Source of the DNA: Cesiribacter sp964504565
GTDB lineage: Bacteria; Bacteroidota; Bacteroidia; Cytophagales; Cyclobacteriaceae
Direction: 5' to 3'
DNA: 64,000 bases
Assembly (NCBI GenBank): GCA_964504565.1
Contig: CAZDEY010000016.1
Location: 25,520 to 89,519 of the forward strand
Shown here: positions 1-8,024 of the stretch, in pieces
How the letters are laid out: each line of letters starts with the position of its first letter
Numbering within the stretch: the stretch's first letter is position 1
Made by a program: the position numbers and the translations under genes
The notes under the pieces: generated by a model
The model's database searches: none
Told to the model about the DNA's origin: nothing
The model's input: only the letters and a program-made list of their open reading frames with translations

Positions 1-180
1 TTGTTTACCTTGCTGGATGTTAACGCCCTGCTGTACGAAGAAGGAAACCCGGCCGGGGTTAAGCAGGCCCTATGCGAGTTAGGTATATGCCAAGGCAGCG
101 TACGTTTACCGCTGGTTCAGGCTAGTGAAGGGTTGGTAGGGAGAATTAAGGAAGCAATAAGGCCTTTTTACGCAGTCTAA
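1..180 (+). CDS. dapA: 4-hydroxy-tetrahydrodipicolinate synthase, C-terminal end (partial)
   Basis: The frame is open from base 1 to a TAA at 178-180, so only the last 59 codons are present. The peptide contains EEGNPAGVKQAL, then a short glycine turn and VRLPLVQAS, which is the C-terminal signature of DapA. The family condenses pyruvate with aspartate semialdehyde in the cytoplasm, the first committed step to diaminopimelate and lysine. The catalytic lysine and Schiff-base region lie off the left edge, so activity cannot be judged. The last residues (RIKEAIRPFYAV) look like a normal end. Identification rests on a short but characteristic tail. Confidence 0.8.
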   Translation: MFTLLDVNALLYEEGNPAGVKQALCELGICQGSVRLPLVQASEGLVGRIKEAIRPFYAV

Positions 181-242
181 ATAATTACTCAACTACGCAT
201 TCCAATTTAAAGACGAGTGCCAGAGAAAAAAATTCGAAAATC

Positions 243-800
243 TTATCTATATTCAAAGACCTTCAGATTCTTTAGAATAAGATATGCTGCAACCACCATT
301 GTTGCAAAAATTAATATGTACACTAGCCAGTTAATTAAGGTAATTCCTATTACGCTACTGATACTAAAATAAGGTTCAGAATCATAATTGCTATGTAAAA
401 TTGTAGTAATGATGATAAGCTTCTCCACTGAAACTAGCATCAACAAACCTATTACAACCCTAAGTATCCGGTTTCGTCGAATTCGGTTATTCCATGTTAG
501 TTGAGTGGCAAGAATATATATTCCTGTAGGAACCCAAAACCCATACCAATACTTTCCAAATATTCGGCTAAGTATACGGAATTTTTCATAATCATCAATA
601 GCAAAGGAGTAATTCAGATATATATTAACCAGCAAGTTGAAAATAAGTATTAGTCCTCCAACGGAAAAAACTATACTAGCTGCCTTATCGATTTTATCAA
701 TCAGTTCATCTTTCCATTGCTCTAGCCTCTTCCGAAAGAAGCTCAGAAAAATGCTATAAACTCCATAGCCTACTAAAATAGAATCGATCAGAAAATTCAT
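243..800 (-). CDS. hypothetical multi-pass membrane protein
   Basis: This 185-residue protein has about five hydrophobic segments (roughly residues 5-20, 42-66, 84-102, 112-134 and 150-178). It has no signal peptidase site and no recognisable catalytic motif. A charged loop (RRNRILR) lies between the third and fourth segments. The gene is AT-rich compared with dapA and the alpha-oxoamine synthase on either side, which suggests later acquisition. It stands alone between the convergent dapA end and the histone-like gene. I do not recognise the family. The start ATG at 800 is the only good one near the N terminus. Confidence 0.6.
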   Translation of the reverse strand: MNFLIDSILVGYGVYSIFLSFFRKRLEQWKDELIDKIDKAASIVFSVGGLILIFNLLVNIYLNYSFAIDDYEKFRILSRIFGKYWYGFWVPTGIYILATQLTWNNRIRRNRILRVVIGLLMLVSVEKLIIITTILHSNYDSEPYFSISSVIGITLINWLVYILIFATMVVAAYLILKNLKVFEYR

Positions 801-972
801 AGCTAGTTGTAACGAATTTGTATTTAGTCGTTAACTAAAAGGGAAGACACGAAACGGCAGATGATAGCAAAATTTATAGGTCTAACTAAATTTAGATTAC
901 CTATTTAAGAAAATAGCCGAATACCGCTATTGCTTTTTTTCATCATCAATTTTTTCTACACTACAAAACATA

Positions 973-1007
973 AAAAAACGGCCCTGAATTACCAAGGGCC
1001 GTTTTTT
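973..1007 (-). terminator. intrinsic terminator of the histone-like gene
   Basis: A perfect inverted repeat has arms at 973-985 and 995-1007 around a 9-base loop. The arms contain the GC-rich core GGCCCT/AGGGCC flanked by A and T runs. It lies 17 bases beyond the stop of the minus-strand gene at 1024-1209, and the flanking A/T runs let it work in both directions. Confidence 0.85.
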
Positions 1008-1023
1008 ATATGGAAACTGCTAA

Positions 1024-1209
1024 TTACTTATCAGTTTTTTCATTTTTCATGTTCTGAACCTCAGTACGAATTTCCTGCGCAAGGTTTTTCAGCTCCTGCA
1101 TTCCTTTACGTACCCGGGTACCAGCAGCTTGGTTATCTTTATCGTAAAACTTCTGGAAGTCTCCCTCTAATGACATTACCAAGTCACGGATTTGATCAAA
1201 GCGTTTCAT
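1024..1209 (-). CDS. histone H1-like small protein
   Basis: This 61-residue, highly charged, helical protein starts MKRFDQIRDLVMSLEGDFQK and continues with KGMQELKNLAQEIRTEV. It matches the short proteins annotated as histone H1 or Hc1-like that occur, nearly invariant, throughout Bacteroidota. The family is presumed to bind the nucleoid, but this copy lacks the lysine/alanine-rich tail of chlamydial Hc1, so the DNA-binding role is inferred from the name only. It is monocistronic: a weak promoter lies upstream and a strong terminator downstream. Codon use resembles the core genes. Confidence 0.8.
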   Translation of the reverse strand: MKRFDQIRDLVMSLEGDFQKFYDKDNQAAGTRVRKGMQELKNLAQEIRTEVQNMKNEKTDK

Positions 1210-1253
1210 AGGTTTTAGCTTGTTTTGGTTTTAGGACTCAATTTGATTCGCTA

Positions 1254-1284
1254 GCAATATAGCTATTTAGTCAAAAAACGCAAA
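1254..1284 (-). promoter_or_regulatory. possible promoter of the histone-like gene
   Basis: On the minus strand TTTG (1281-1284) is followed after 19 bases by TATATTGC (1254-1261), close to the Bacteroidota consensus TTTG-N19-TAnnTTTG. The -7 box deviates in its last bases, so support is moderate. Confidence 0.35.
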
Positions 1285-1297
1285 TAAAAGCCTACTA

Positions 1298-2557
1298 TTA
1301 GGAATCAAAACCTGCCATTTGAGCGGCATATTCGTGGTTTTCGTACTCCCCGCTGTCCAATTTGTGCTTAATTTCGGTAAATGCCTTAATGGTTTCCTGC
1401 ACATCGGCCAGCGTGTGCGAGGCGGTAGGTATAAGCCGTAGCATAATTACGCCCTTAGGCACTACCGGATAAATTACTACTGAACAGAATATATTGTAGT
1501 TCTCGCGCAGGTCTTTATTAAGAATGGTAGCCGAACTTAGCGAACCCTGAAGGAATACCGGCGTAACGCAGGATTGCGTAGTACCAATATTAAAACCCTT
1601 TTCTTTTAGACCGTTCTGAAGCGCATTTACGATAGTCCAGAGCTTTTCTTTATGCTGAGGCTCCTCCCGTAGCATTTGTAAACGCTTAAGGCTACCCTCA
1701 ACTAAAATCATAGGTAACGATTTGGCGAATATCTGCGAACGCATATTATACTTCAGGTACTCAATTATACCTTTATCGCCCGCTACAAACGCGCCAATAC
1801 CCGCCATTGACTTGGCAAAAGTAGAGAAGTAAAGGTCAATTTTATCCTGCACACCCTGAGCTTCGCCGGCTCCGGCTCCGGTTTTACCAACGGTACCAAA
1901 ACCATGGGCATCATCAATAAATAAGCGGAAATTATATTTCTCTTTGAGAGCCACAATACTTTTAAGGTCGCCCATATTGCCGCTCATACCAAAAACACCT
2001 TCGGTAATAACTAAAACGCCACCGCCGGTTTCCTGGGCCAAACGTTCGGCACGCTTAAGCTGCTTTTCTAGGGCTTCCATATCGTTATGCTGGTAAACAA
2101 AGCGTTTGCCCATATGCAGGCGAACACCGTCTACAATACACGCATGAGAATCGCTATCGTATACAATTACATCTTTACGATCCACCAACGCATCAATTAT
2201 AGATACTACGCCTTGGTAGCCAAAATTTAGCAGGTAAGCAGCTTCCTTCCCAACAAATTCAGCCAGCTCTCTTTCCAGTTGCAAGTGCTTGTCGGTATTG
2301 CCACTCATCATACGGGCACCCATGGGGTAGGCGGCCCCCCATTTGGCCGCAGCATCGGCATCGGCTTTGCGCACCTCCGGGTGATTGGCTAACCCTAAGT
2401 AATTATTTAAACTCCAGGTAAGAACCTTTTTGCCTCTCCACTCCATTCGCGGCGCAATTTCCCCCTCAAGTTTCGGAAACATAAAATAGCCTTCGTCAAC
2501 TTCGGAATGGCGACCTAGCGGCCCGCGGTCCTGCAATAATTTTTCAAACAGATCCAA
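1298..2557 (-). CDS. PLP-dependent alpha-oxoamine synthase (serine palmitoyltransferase/KBL-like)
   Basis: A 419-residue class II aminotransferase-fold enzyme. Visible landmarks are the NNYLGLANHP substrate loop (51-60), DSDSHAC with the ring-stacking His138, the PLP-pocket IDDAHG (Asp216, His218) and the Schiff-base Lys249 in TFAKSMAG. The family joins an acyl-CoA to an amino acid with loss of CO2. Members are serine palmitoyltransferase (sphingolipids), 2-amino-3-ketobutyrate ligase and 8-amino-7-oxononanoate synthase. This subtype is widespread in sphingolipid-making Bacteroidota, so a lipid role is likely but not shown. No lipid genes are adjacent. It is transcribed alone from a well-formed promoter at 2597-2628. 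Confidence 0.85.
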   Translation of the reverse strand: MDLFEKLLQDRGPLGRHSEVDEGYFMFPKLEGEIAPRMEWRGKKVLTWSLNNYLGLANHPEVRKADADAAAKWGAAYPMGARMMSGNTDKHLQLERELAEFVGKEAAYLLNFGYQGVVSIIDALVDRKDVIVYDSDSHACIVDGVRLHMGKRFVYQHNDMEALEKQLKRAERLAQETGGGVLVITEGVFGMSGNMGDLKSIVALKEKYNFRLFIDDAHGFGTVGKTGAGAGEAQGVQDKIDLYFSTFAKSMAGIGAFVAGDKGIIEYLKYNMRSQIFAKSLPMILVEGSLKRLQMLREEPQHKEKLWTIVNALQNGLKEKGFNIGTTQSCVTPVFLQGSLSSATILNKDLRENYNIFCSVVIYPVVPKGVIMLRLIPTASHTLADVQETIKAFTEIKHKLDSGEYENHEYAAQMAGFDS

Positions 2558-2596
2558 GGTAGTTCTACAATTTTCTGACTACACAGAAAAAACACA

Positions 2597-2628
2597 CAAA
2601 GGTAAAATTAATTCCTGAGTGTACCAAA
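2597..2628 (-). promoter_or_regulatory. promoter of the alpha-oxoamine synthase gene
   Basis: On the minus strand TTTG (2625-2628) is followed after 20 bases by a perfect -7 box TACCTTTG (2597-2604), about 40 bases before the start codon. This matches the Bacteroidota promoter form. Confidence 0.55.
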
Positions 2629-2711
2629 ATGCCGTAAAATAGTCCGGTTATTTTATTAGCTGACTCTTAATTAGTAACATTGTAGTACCGAACCAAGCTT
2701 GTTTCAGCCTT

Positions 2712-4220
2712 ATGGCCAAAATAAATAAACTGCTAATTGCCAACCGGGGCGAGATTGCCCTCCGCATCATCCGCTCTGCCCAGGAAAGGGGTATTAAGAC
2801 CGTAGCCGTGTACAGCGAGGCCGACCGCAATGCTCTGCACGTATTGCAGGCCGACGAAGCCGTATGCTTAGGCCCGGCCCCCTCGGCCGAATCGTACTTG
2901 CGTGGCGATGCTATTATAAAAGTGTGTAAGGAATTGGGCGTTGATGCCATACACCCCGGCTACGGATTCCTTAGCGAGAATGCTGATTTTGCCAAGAAGG
3001 TAGAAGAAGCCGGCTTAATATTCGTAGGTCCATCGGCCCACGCTATAGAAGTTATGGGCAGTAAGCTGGCCGCTAAAGCGGCCGTTTCCAAGTATAATAT
3101 TCCACTGGTGCCCGGTACCGAAAGTGCCATTACCGACGTAGCCGCGGCCAAAAAACGCGCCGCTGAAATTGGGTATCCGGTGCTAATTAAAGCAAGTGCC
3201 GGCGGTGGCGGCAAAGGTATGCGCGTGGTAGAAAGCGATGCCGAATTTGAAGAAGGGATGCAACGAGCGGTTAGTGAGGCCAAGTCGGCCTTTGGCGATG
3301 GGGCGGTTTTTCTGGAGAAATTTATAAGCTCGCCGCGCCATATAGAAATTCAGGTGCTGGGCGACCAGCACGGCAATTTAGTTTACCTGTTTGAGCGGGA
3401 ATGTTCCATTCAGCGCCGCCACCAGAAAGTTATTGAGGAAGCACCATCGGCTATAGTAACTCCGGAGGTAAGAAAAGCTATGGGCGAAGCCGCCATTGGG
3501 GTTGCCAAAGCCTGCGGATACTACGGGGCCGGCACCGTGGAGTTCATAGTAGATGATAAGCTGAATTTCTACTTTCTGGAAATGAATACCCGCCTGCAGG
3601 TAGAGCACCCGGTAACCGAAATGATTACCGGTGTTGACTTGGTTAAGGAACAAATTAATGTGGCGGAAGGTAACAGCCTACCATTCTCGCAAGATGACCT
3701 TAAAATTAACGGACACTCGCTGGAAGTACGGGTTTACGCCGAAGACCCAACCAATAACTTCTTGCCGGATATTGGCAAACTTCAAACCTATAAGCGCCCG
3801 CAAGGCCCGGGCATACGGGTAGACGACGGCTTTGAGCAGGGAATGGATATTCCAATCTATTACGACCCGATGATCGCTAAACTGATTACCCACGGCAAGG
3901 ATCGCGAAGAAGCGCGTTTGCGTATGCTTAGGGCAATTGAAGAGTATAAAATTACCGGTATTGAAACTACCCTACCCTTCTGTAGCTTTGTGCTAAAGCA
4001 CGATGCTTTTGTGAGCGGAAAGTTCAACACCAAATTTGTAGAAGAACATTTTAGCCCGGAAAAGCTGGAGCTAAAAGCAGAACCCGAAGAAGAAAAACTG
4101 GCGGCTGCTCTGGCGGTTCACTTCCTGAAAAACCAAAAATCGGCTTCACCGGCCTGCGGCCCTGCATCTAACCAAAGCTCTCCCACCAGCGGATGGCGCA
4201 ATCGCAGTAAAGCTTACTAG
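2712..4220 (+). CDS. accC: acetyl-CoA carboxylase biotin carboxylase subunit
   Basis: A 502-residue ATP-grasp enzyme that carboxylates biotin on the carrier protein, the first half-reaction of malonyl-CoA synthesis. It starts with the biotin carboxylase N domain (ANRGEIALRIIRSAQERG). The glycine-rich ATP loop ASAGGGGKGMR, the carboxylate site ERECSIQRRHQK and the metal-site segment FLEMNTRLQVEHPVTE follow in order. The C-terminal domain runs to about residue 450, and the last 30 residues are a Ser/Pro-rich tail longer than in the E. coli enzyme. No accB or carboxyltransferase gene is adjacent. The next gene begins 12 bases on, so the two are probably co-transcribed. A propionyl- or acyl-CoA carboxylase subunit is the alternative. 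Confidence 0.93.
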   Translation: MAKINKLLIANRGEIALRIIRSAQERGIKTVAVYSEADRNALHVLQADEAVCLGPAPSAESYLRGDAIIKVCKELGVDAIHPGYGFLSENADFAKKVEEAGLIFVGPSAHAIEVMGSKLAAKAAVSKYNIPLVPGTESAITDVAAAKKRAAEIGYPVLIKASAGGGGKGMRVVESDAEFEEGMQRAVSEAKSAFGDGAVFLEKFISSPRHIEIQVLGDQHGNLVYLFERECSIQRRHQKVIEEAPSAIVTPEVRKAMGEAAIGVAKACGYYGAGTVEFIVDDKLNFYFLEMNTRLQVEHPVTEMITGVDLVKEQINVAEGNSLPFSQDDLKINGHSLEVRVYAEDPTNNFLPDIGKLQTYKRPQGPGIRVDDGFEQGMDIPIYYDPMIAKLITHGKDREEARLRMLRAIEEYKITGIETTLPFCSFVLKHDAFVSGKFNTKFVEEHFSPEKLELKAEPEEEKLAAALAVHFLKNQKSASPACGPASNQSSPTSGWRNRSKAY

Positions 4221-4231
4221 TAATTCTGTTT

Positions 4232-5533
4232 ATGGCCGAAATTAAGCCTTTTCGTGCGTGGCGCTATAACCCGGAACGCTTTCCGGCAATTGAAGATTTA
4301 ACCTCGCCCCTGTTTGATGTGGTTACCGATAAGCAGCGCCTGGCTCTGTACCAAAACCCCTTCAACAGCATTCATTTATCCGTACCCGCCGGCAGAAACC
4401 CAGCCAGTACCGCCGCGCATTTACTTAGCGACTGGAAAGCCCGGGGCGTGCTTAACCAAGACCCAATACCGGGTATTTACGTTTATTATCAGCAATTTAC
4501 CCTGCCCGGTAGCGATAGACTGTATACCCGCAAGGGCTTTATATGCTTTATAAAAGCCTACGATTGGGACGAACGCACCCTACTTCGCCACGAAAATACC
4601 ATACCCAAAGCAGTAAATGACCGCCTGGAGCTGCTAGATAAAACCCAACTGAACGTTAGCCCTACCCACGGCCTGTATACCGATCCGCACTTTGAGCTGG
4701 AAGAGTATATGGACGAGAGTATGCAAGCACCGATTTACGAATCGGAAGACTACCAGGGCGTACGCGATACCCTCAGCGTAATTCACGATGCCAAGGTTAT
4801 AAAGAAGTTTTTGTCGGTTCTGGAAGATAAGCAGGTAATTCTGGCCGATGGCCACCACCGCTACGAAGGCTCGCTGCACTATCGACTAGACCAGAAAAAG
4901 CGAAATAAAAAGCATACTGGAGAAGAGGGGTACAATTACCACCTGATGTACCTGACCAATACCGAATCGGACGACCTGCGAATTTTACCAACCCATCGTC
5001 TAATTCAGGATATTGCTAACTTCAGCGAGGAAGAACTTCTGGAAAAGCTGGCCCCGTACTTTAGCGTAACCCCACTAGATGACCCCGACGACGTAAACAC
5101 TATAATTTTAGGTAAAAAGTGGGCGTTTGGCCTGTTATTAAAAAATAGTACCTACAAAATAAAGTTAAAACCGGAAGTTTTTGACCAGCTTGACTGGAAA
5201 ATGCCTTTAGAAATAAAGGAACTGGATTTAACGGTTCTTCATTATTTTGTAATTCAGCAAGTACTGGGTATTGAGGGTAAGGAGCAGCGGAGCAGCGAAC
5301 ATATAGTTTTTGAGCGAAACTTTGCCACCTGCTTGCGCAAAGTTATTAAGGAAGAAGCCCAGTGCGCCCTGATAGTGAAAGATATAAGTATGGAAGAAGT
5401 GAAACGGGTATGCTATAGCGGCTATACCATGCCGCAGAAAAGCACCTTCTTCTACCCTAAAGCTATATGCGGATATTTATTTGGTTCTATACAAGAGGAT
5501 GAGTTTACGTTACCAGATTATTTTAGCTTCTAA
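4232..5533 (+). CDS. DUF1015 family protein
   Basis: A 433-residue cytoplasmic protein with the hallmark ADGHHRYEGSLHYRL (about residues 205-220) and the N-terminal AIEDLTSPLFDVV and YQNPFNSIHLS segments of DUF1015. Members include archaeal SerK-like ADP-dependent serine kinases, and bacterial members are usually encoded near serine-pathway genes. No such gene is visible here, so kinase function is only a family-level suggestion. It lies 12 bases after accC and overlaps the start of maf by about 35 bases, giving an accC-DUF1015-maf transcription unit. Length is normal for the family. Confidence 0.85.
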   Translation: MAEIKPFRAWRYNPERFPAIEDLTSPLFDVVTDKQRLALYQNPFNSIHLSVPAGRNPASTAAHLLSDWKARGVLNQDPIPGIYVYYQQFTLPGSDRLYTRKGFICFIKAYDWDERTLLRHENTIPKAVNDRLELLDKTQLNVSPTHGLYTDPHFELEEYMDESMQAPIYESEDYQGVRDTLSVIHDAKVIKKFLSVLEDKQVILADGHHRYEGSLHYRLDQKKRNKKHTGEEGYNYHLMYLTNTESDDLRILPTHRLIQDIANFSEEELLEKLAPYFSVTPLDDPDDVNTIILGKKWAFGLLLKNSTYKIKLKPEVFDQLDWKMPLEIKELDLTVLHYFVIQQVLGIEGKEQRSSEHIVFERNFATCLRKVIKEEAQCALIVKDISMEEVKRVCYSGYTMPQKSTFFYPKAICGYLFGSIQEDEFTLPDYFSF

Positions 5534-6080
5534 CAGCCCCCGCCGGCAAAGTTTACTACGCGAGTTGGGCATACCCTTTACGGTGGAAACCAACGCTGCC
5601 GATGAAACCTACCCCGATGATATGCCGGCCACTGCCGTAGCTCAGTACCTGGCGCACGCTAAAGCCCGAGCATTTCGGAAGTTAAAAGAAGGCGAACTAC
5701 TAATAACCTCCGACACTACCGTGGTAGTAGACGATACCGTACTAAATAAGCCGGCCGATAAAGACGAGGCTTACCACATGCTACAGCAACTAAGCGGACG
5801 ATGCCATAAGGTTATTACCGGTGTATGTTTACTTACGGCCAGTTCGCAGGATACCTTTCAGGATGAAACCGTGGTGCATATGCGCCACCTGCGCCGGCAG
5901 GAAATTGAATTTTACTTAGACCACCATAAACCCTACGATAAGGCCGGAGCCTACGGCATACAGGAATGGATTGGTCTAGCCACCATTACCCGCCTGGAAG
6001 GGTCCTATTACAATGTAATGGGCTTACCCACCCATAAGCTCTGGCAACGGTTGCAGGAATACGGCAGTTGGCTGGATTAA
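5499..6080 (+). CDS. maf: Maf family nucleoside triphosphate pyrophosphatase
   Basis: A 193-residue protein with the Maf signature ASNSPRRQSLLRELGIPF at the N terminus, the catalytic loop ITSDTTVVVDD, NKPADKDEAYHMLQQLSG and DKAGAYGIQEW near the C terminus. The family hydrolyses non-canonical or canonical nucleotides (dTTP/UTP for YhdE-type members) to monophosphates and limits their entry into nucleic acids. I chose the ATG at 5499 because it gives the usual two or three residues before RYQIILAS. A TTG 18 bases earlier is in frame but less likely. It overlaps the 3' end of the DUF1015 gene, implying translational coupling. Confidence 0.9.
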   Translation: MSLRYQIILASNSPRRQSLLRELGIPFTVETNAADETYPDDMPATAVAQYLAHAKARAFRKLKEGELLITSDTTVVVDDTVLNKPADKDEAYHMLQQLSGRCHKVITGVCLLTASSQDTFQDETVVHMRHLRRQEIEFYLDHHKPYDKAGAYGIQEWIGLATITRLEGSYYNVMGLPTHKLWQRLQEYGSWLD

Positions 6081-6097
6081 CCAAATTGTACTACTGC

Positions 6098-6502
6098 ATG
6101 AATAAAAAACCTTTATCAAGCCGGGTTTCCCATAAAATGCTGTTTTTGGTTGATGGCTTAGGGGCTCTTGTATCGGCGGCTATGCTAGGGGTTGTGCTGC
6201 CGGCAATTCAGGAAAGCATAGGGTTAGCGGTGGAAGTAATGTATATGTTGGCGTTAATTCCCCTCTTCTTTAGTATCTACAGTTTCAGCATGTACTTTTC
6301 AAGACCAGCCAATTGGGGCCGATGGCTAACTACCATAGCAATGGCAAACCTGTTATATTGCATTCTTACTCTGATAATTTTGGTTAGTTTTTATTCAGAA
6401 ATTAAGCTATTAGGATATTTGTATTTTATAGGAGAAATAATAGTAATCAGTGGACTAATATATCTTGAAATAGGGGCGGTTAAACAGAAATTCAAAAGTT
6501 AG
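6098..6502 (+). CDS. hypothetical four-helix membrane protein
   Basis: A 134-residue protein with four hydrophobic segments (about 13-35, 42-62, 73-95 and 100-125) and a basic N terminus (MNKKPLSSRVSHK), predicting an inner-membrane protein with both ends in the cytoplasm. I see no conserved motif. The ATG at 6098 is preferred over an in-frame TTG at 6068 that would overlap maf. It follows maf by 17 bases and is probably the last gene of the accC unit. It ends 6 bases before the convergent YwqK gene, with no clear terminator between them. Confidence 0.6.
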   Translation: MNKKPLSSRVSHKMLFLVDGLGALVSAAMLGVVLPAIQESIGLAVEVMYMLALIPLFFSIYSFSMYFSRPANWGRWLTTIAMANLLYCILTLIILVSFYSEIKLLGYLYFIGEIIVISGLIYLEIGAVKQKFKS

Positions 6503-6508
6503 TGATTA

Positions 6509-7132
6509 CTAATCAAGCCTGATCTTTTTACGCTTCCCATTAGGCTTAACGTAAAACCATTGGCCGGTTTTTTGTCCGTAAGCATAATTTCCCTCGTATT
6601 CTAAAGTGCCGTTTTCCCGGTAGGTTTTCCAGAGTCCGGATTCTTTTCCTTCTTTAAAGCTGCCCTCCATCCACAATGTGCCGTCATCATAGTAGAATTT
6701 CCAGTAGGCGGTAGGCAGGCCGTTTTCGTAGCGGCCAATCCTGACTAAATTCCCCTCTTCGCTATAGTAACGCCAAGTTCCGGCGTATAAATCATCGGCG
6801 TAACGGCCTAGCCTGTGCAGTTTACCATTAGAGTGGTAGTACCAACTGCTATCCCACTTGGCCCCCGCCCGAAACTGTTCTTTTGCCAAAAGCTTTCCGT
6901 CAAAATCGTAAGTAACCTGAGTGCCGCTAATTTGGCCGTGCCAGTACGGGATTTCCGCGCCCAACGTTCCATCCGGGTAGTACCACGTCCATACCCCGCT
7001 GCGCGTTCCACTTTCCAATTTCCCCACTTCCTTTAGCCTGCCATCCGGGTAAAAAATAGTATCTGGCAGAGCTTGGCTAACTACTAAATGCGACAGAAAA
7101 ATTAGGCAAAAAATTAAGTACAGCTTAAACAT
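6509..7132 (-). CDS. secreted YwqK/MORN-like repeat protein
   Basis: A 207-residue protein with an N-terminal signal peptide (MFKLYLIFCLIFLSHLVVSQ) followed by about seven tandem 22-24 residue repeats of the form YYPDGTL...G...G.W, for example WYYPDGTLGAEIPYWHGQ and YYDDGTLWMEGSFKEGKESG. Databases call such proteins YwqK family antitoxins, but the fold is a MORN-like beta repeat, and no toxin gene is present here. It is likely periplasmic or surface exposed. The ATG at 7132 puts the signal peptide at the very N terminus, and an upstream in-frame start at 7168 is rejected. It is divergent from the gene at 7203. Confidence 0.75.
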   Translation of the reverse strand: MFKLYLIFCLIFLSHLVVSQALPDTIFYPDGRLKEVGKLESGTRSGVWTWYYPDGTLGAEIPYWHGQISGTQVTYDFDGKLLAKEQFRAGAKWDSSWYYHSNGKLHRLGRYADDLYAGTWRYYSEEGNLVRIGRYENGLPTAYWKFYYDDGTLWMEGSFKEGKESGLWKTYRENGTLEYEGNYAYGQKTGQWFYVKPNGKRKKIRLD

Positions 7133-7202
7133 AGATGAAAAGTTTATAAAACTCCAAACAAAAACCAAACCATTTGAGCCTCAACTTAGTAGGGTAACCA
7201 TT

Positions 7203-8024
7203 ATGTACCGAGCCTACCTGGCAACCCTTATTATTTACTTAATTACTCTTCCGGAGTTAGCGGCCCAAATTCCTGCCGAAAACGGAACCGCCCGCGCTGC
7301 CGGCATAGGTCAAATAAGCGCTACCCTAAGCGGACGCGATGCCTTATTTGCCAACGGTGCTGGCCTGGTGCTGGATTCAACCTCTGGTTTTTTGGCAGGC
7401 TACACTAGCCTGTTTAATCTAAAAGAACTAAATACCCTACAGCTTGGCGGCCATTACAATTTTAATAACTCGGCGGTAGGCCTGGCGGTTAGCCGCTACG
7501 GAACCGGGGCGCACCACCAGCACAGCTTTAGCGCCATAGTAGCCCATAGGCTAGATAAGGTTTCCCTGGCCGTTAAAGTCGGTATGGTTCAATTAGCTAC
7601 CGAAGGCTTCAGCACCCGCCGAACGCTGGTACTTTCAGCCGGCGGCATTACGGAGTTAATTCCTAACTTAAAAATTGGGGCCTACGCATATAACTTAAAC
7701 GCTTCGGTATTAAATGAGGAAACCAGTGACAAACTGCCCACCCTATTGCAGATTGGCGTTAACTGGCAGGCTGTAGAGCAGCTTACTATATATTCTGAAG
7801 TGGAAAAAGAACTGGATTTAGATACCAGGCTGAAAACCGGGCTGGAGTATACTCTTAGGTCATTTTTAATTCTGCGAACCGGTTTTAGTACCCAACCCAG
7901 CACTACCCACGCCGGACTGGGCATGCGGCACCGTCAGCTAATTTTCGATTACGCCGCGCAGGTTCACCGCTACTTGGGGTTGCGCCACCATCTAACGCTT
8001 GGCTTAAGTTTGGCTAACCTATGA
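7203..8024 (+). CDS. PorV/PorQ-like outer-membrane beta-barrel protein
   Basis: A 273-residue exported protein with a signal peptide (residues 1-21, ending ELAAQ). The alternating Gly/aromatic strands are typical of small Bacteroidota outer-membrane barrels. The N-terminal GTARAAGIGQISATLSG...DALFANGAGL resembles the conserved start of PorV/PorQ-type proteins (normally an NPAGL-like motif after the first strand). Its stop overlaps the next gene's start by ATGA (8021-8024), so the two products are almost certainly made together. I infer a small barrel partner of the 691-residue HhH barrel that follows. Function is unknown. Confidence 0.6.
   Translation: MYRAYLATLIIYLITLPELAAQIPAENGTARAAGIGQISATLSGRDALFANGAGLVLDSTSGFLAGYTSLFNLKELNTLQLGGHYNFNNSAVGLAVSRYGTGAHHQHSFSAIVAHRLDKVSLAVKVGMVQLATEGFSTRRTLVLSAGGITELIPNLKIGAYAYNLNASVLNEETSDKLPTLLQIGVNWQAVEQLTIYSEVEKELDLDTRLKTGLEYTLRSFLILRTGFSTQPSTTHAGLGMRHRQLIFDYAAQVHRYLGLRHHLTLGLSLANL

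Noticed and set aside
930..1211. 93-codon plus-strand open frame
   Set aside because: It is the antisense of the histone-like gene and its terminator. Amino-acid composition is unnatural, and the minus-strand protein is a known conserved family.
6509..7132. Antitoxin of a toxin-antitoxin system (YwqK name)
   Set aside because: The protein is secreted and made of MORN-like repeats, and no toxin gene is adjacent. The same holds for 30917-32245.
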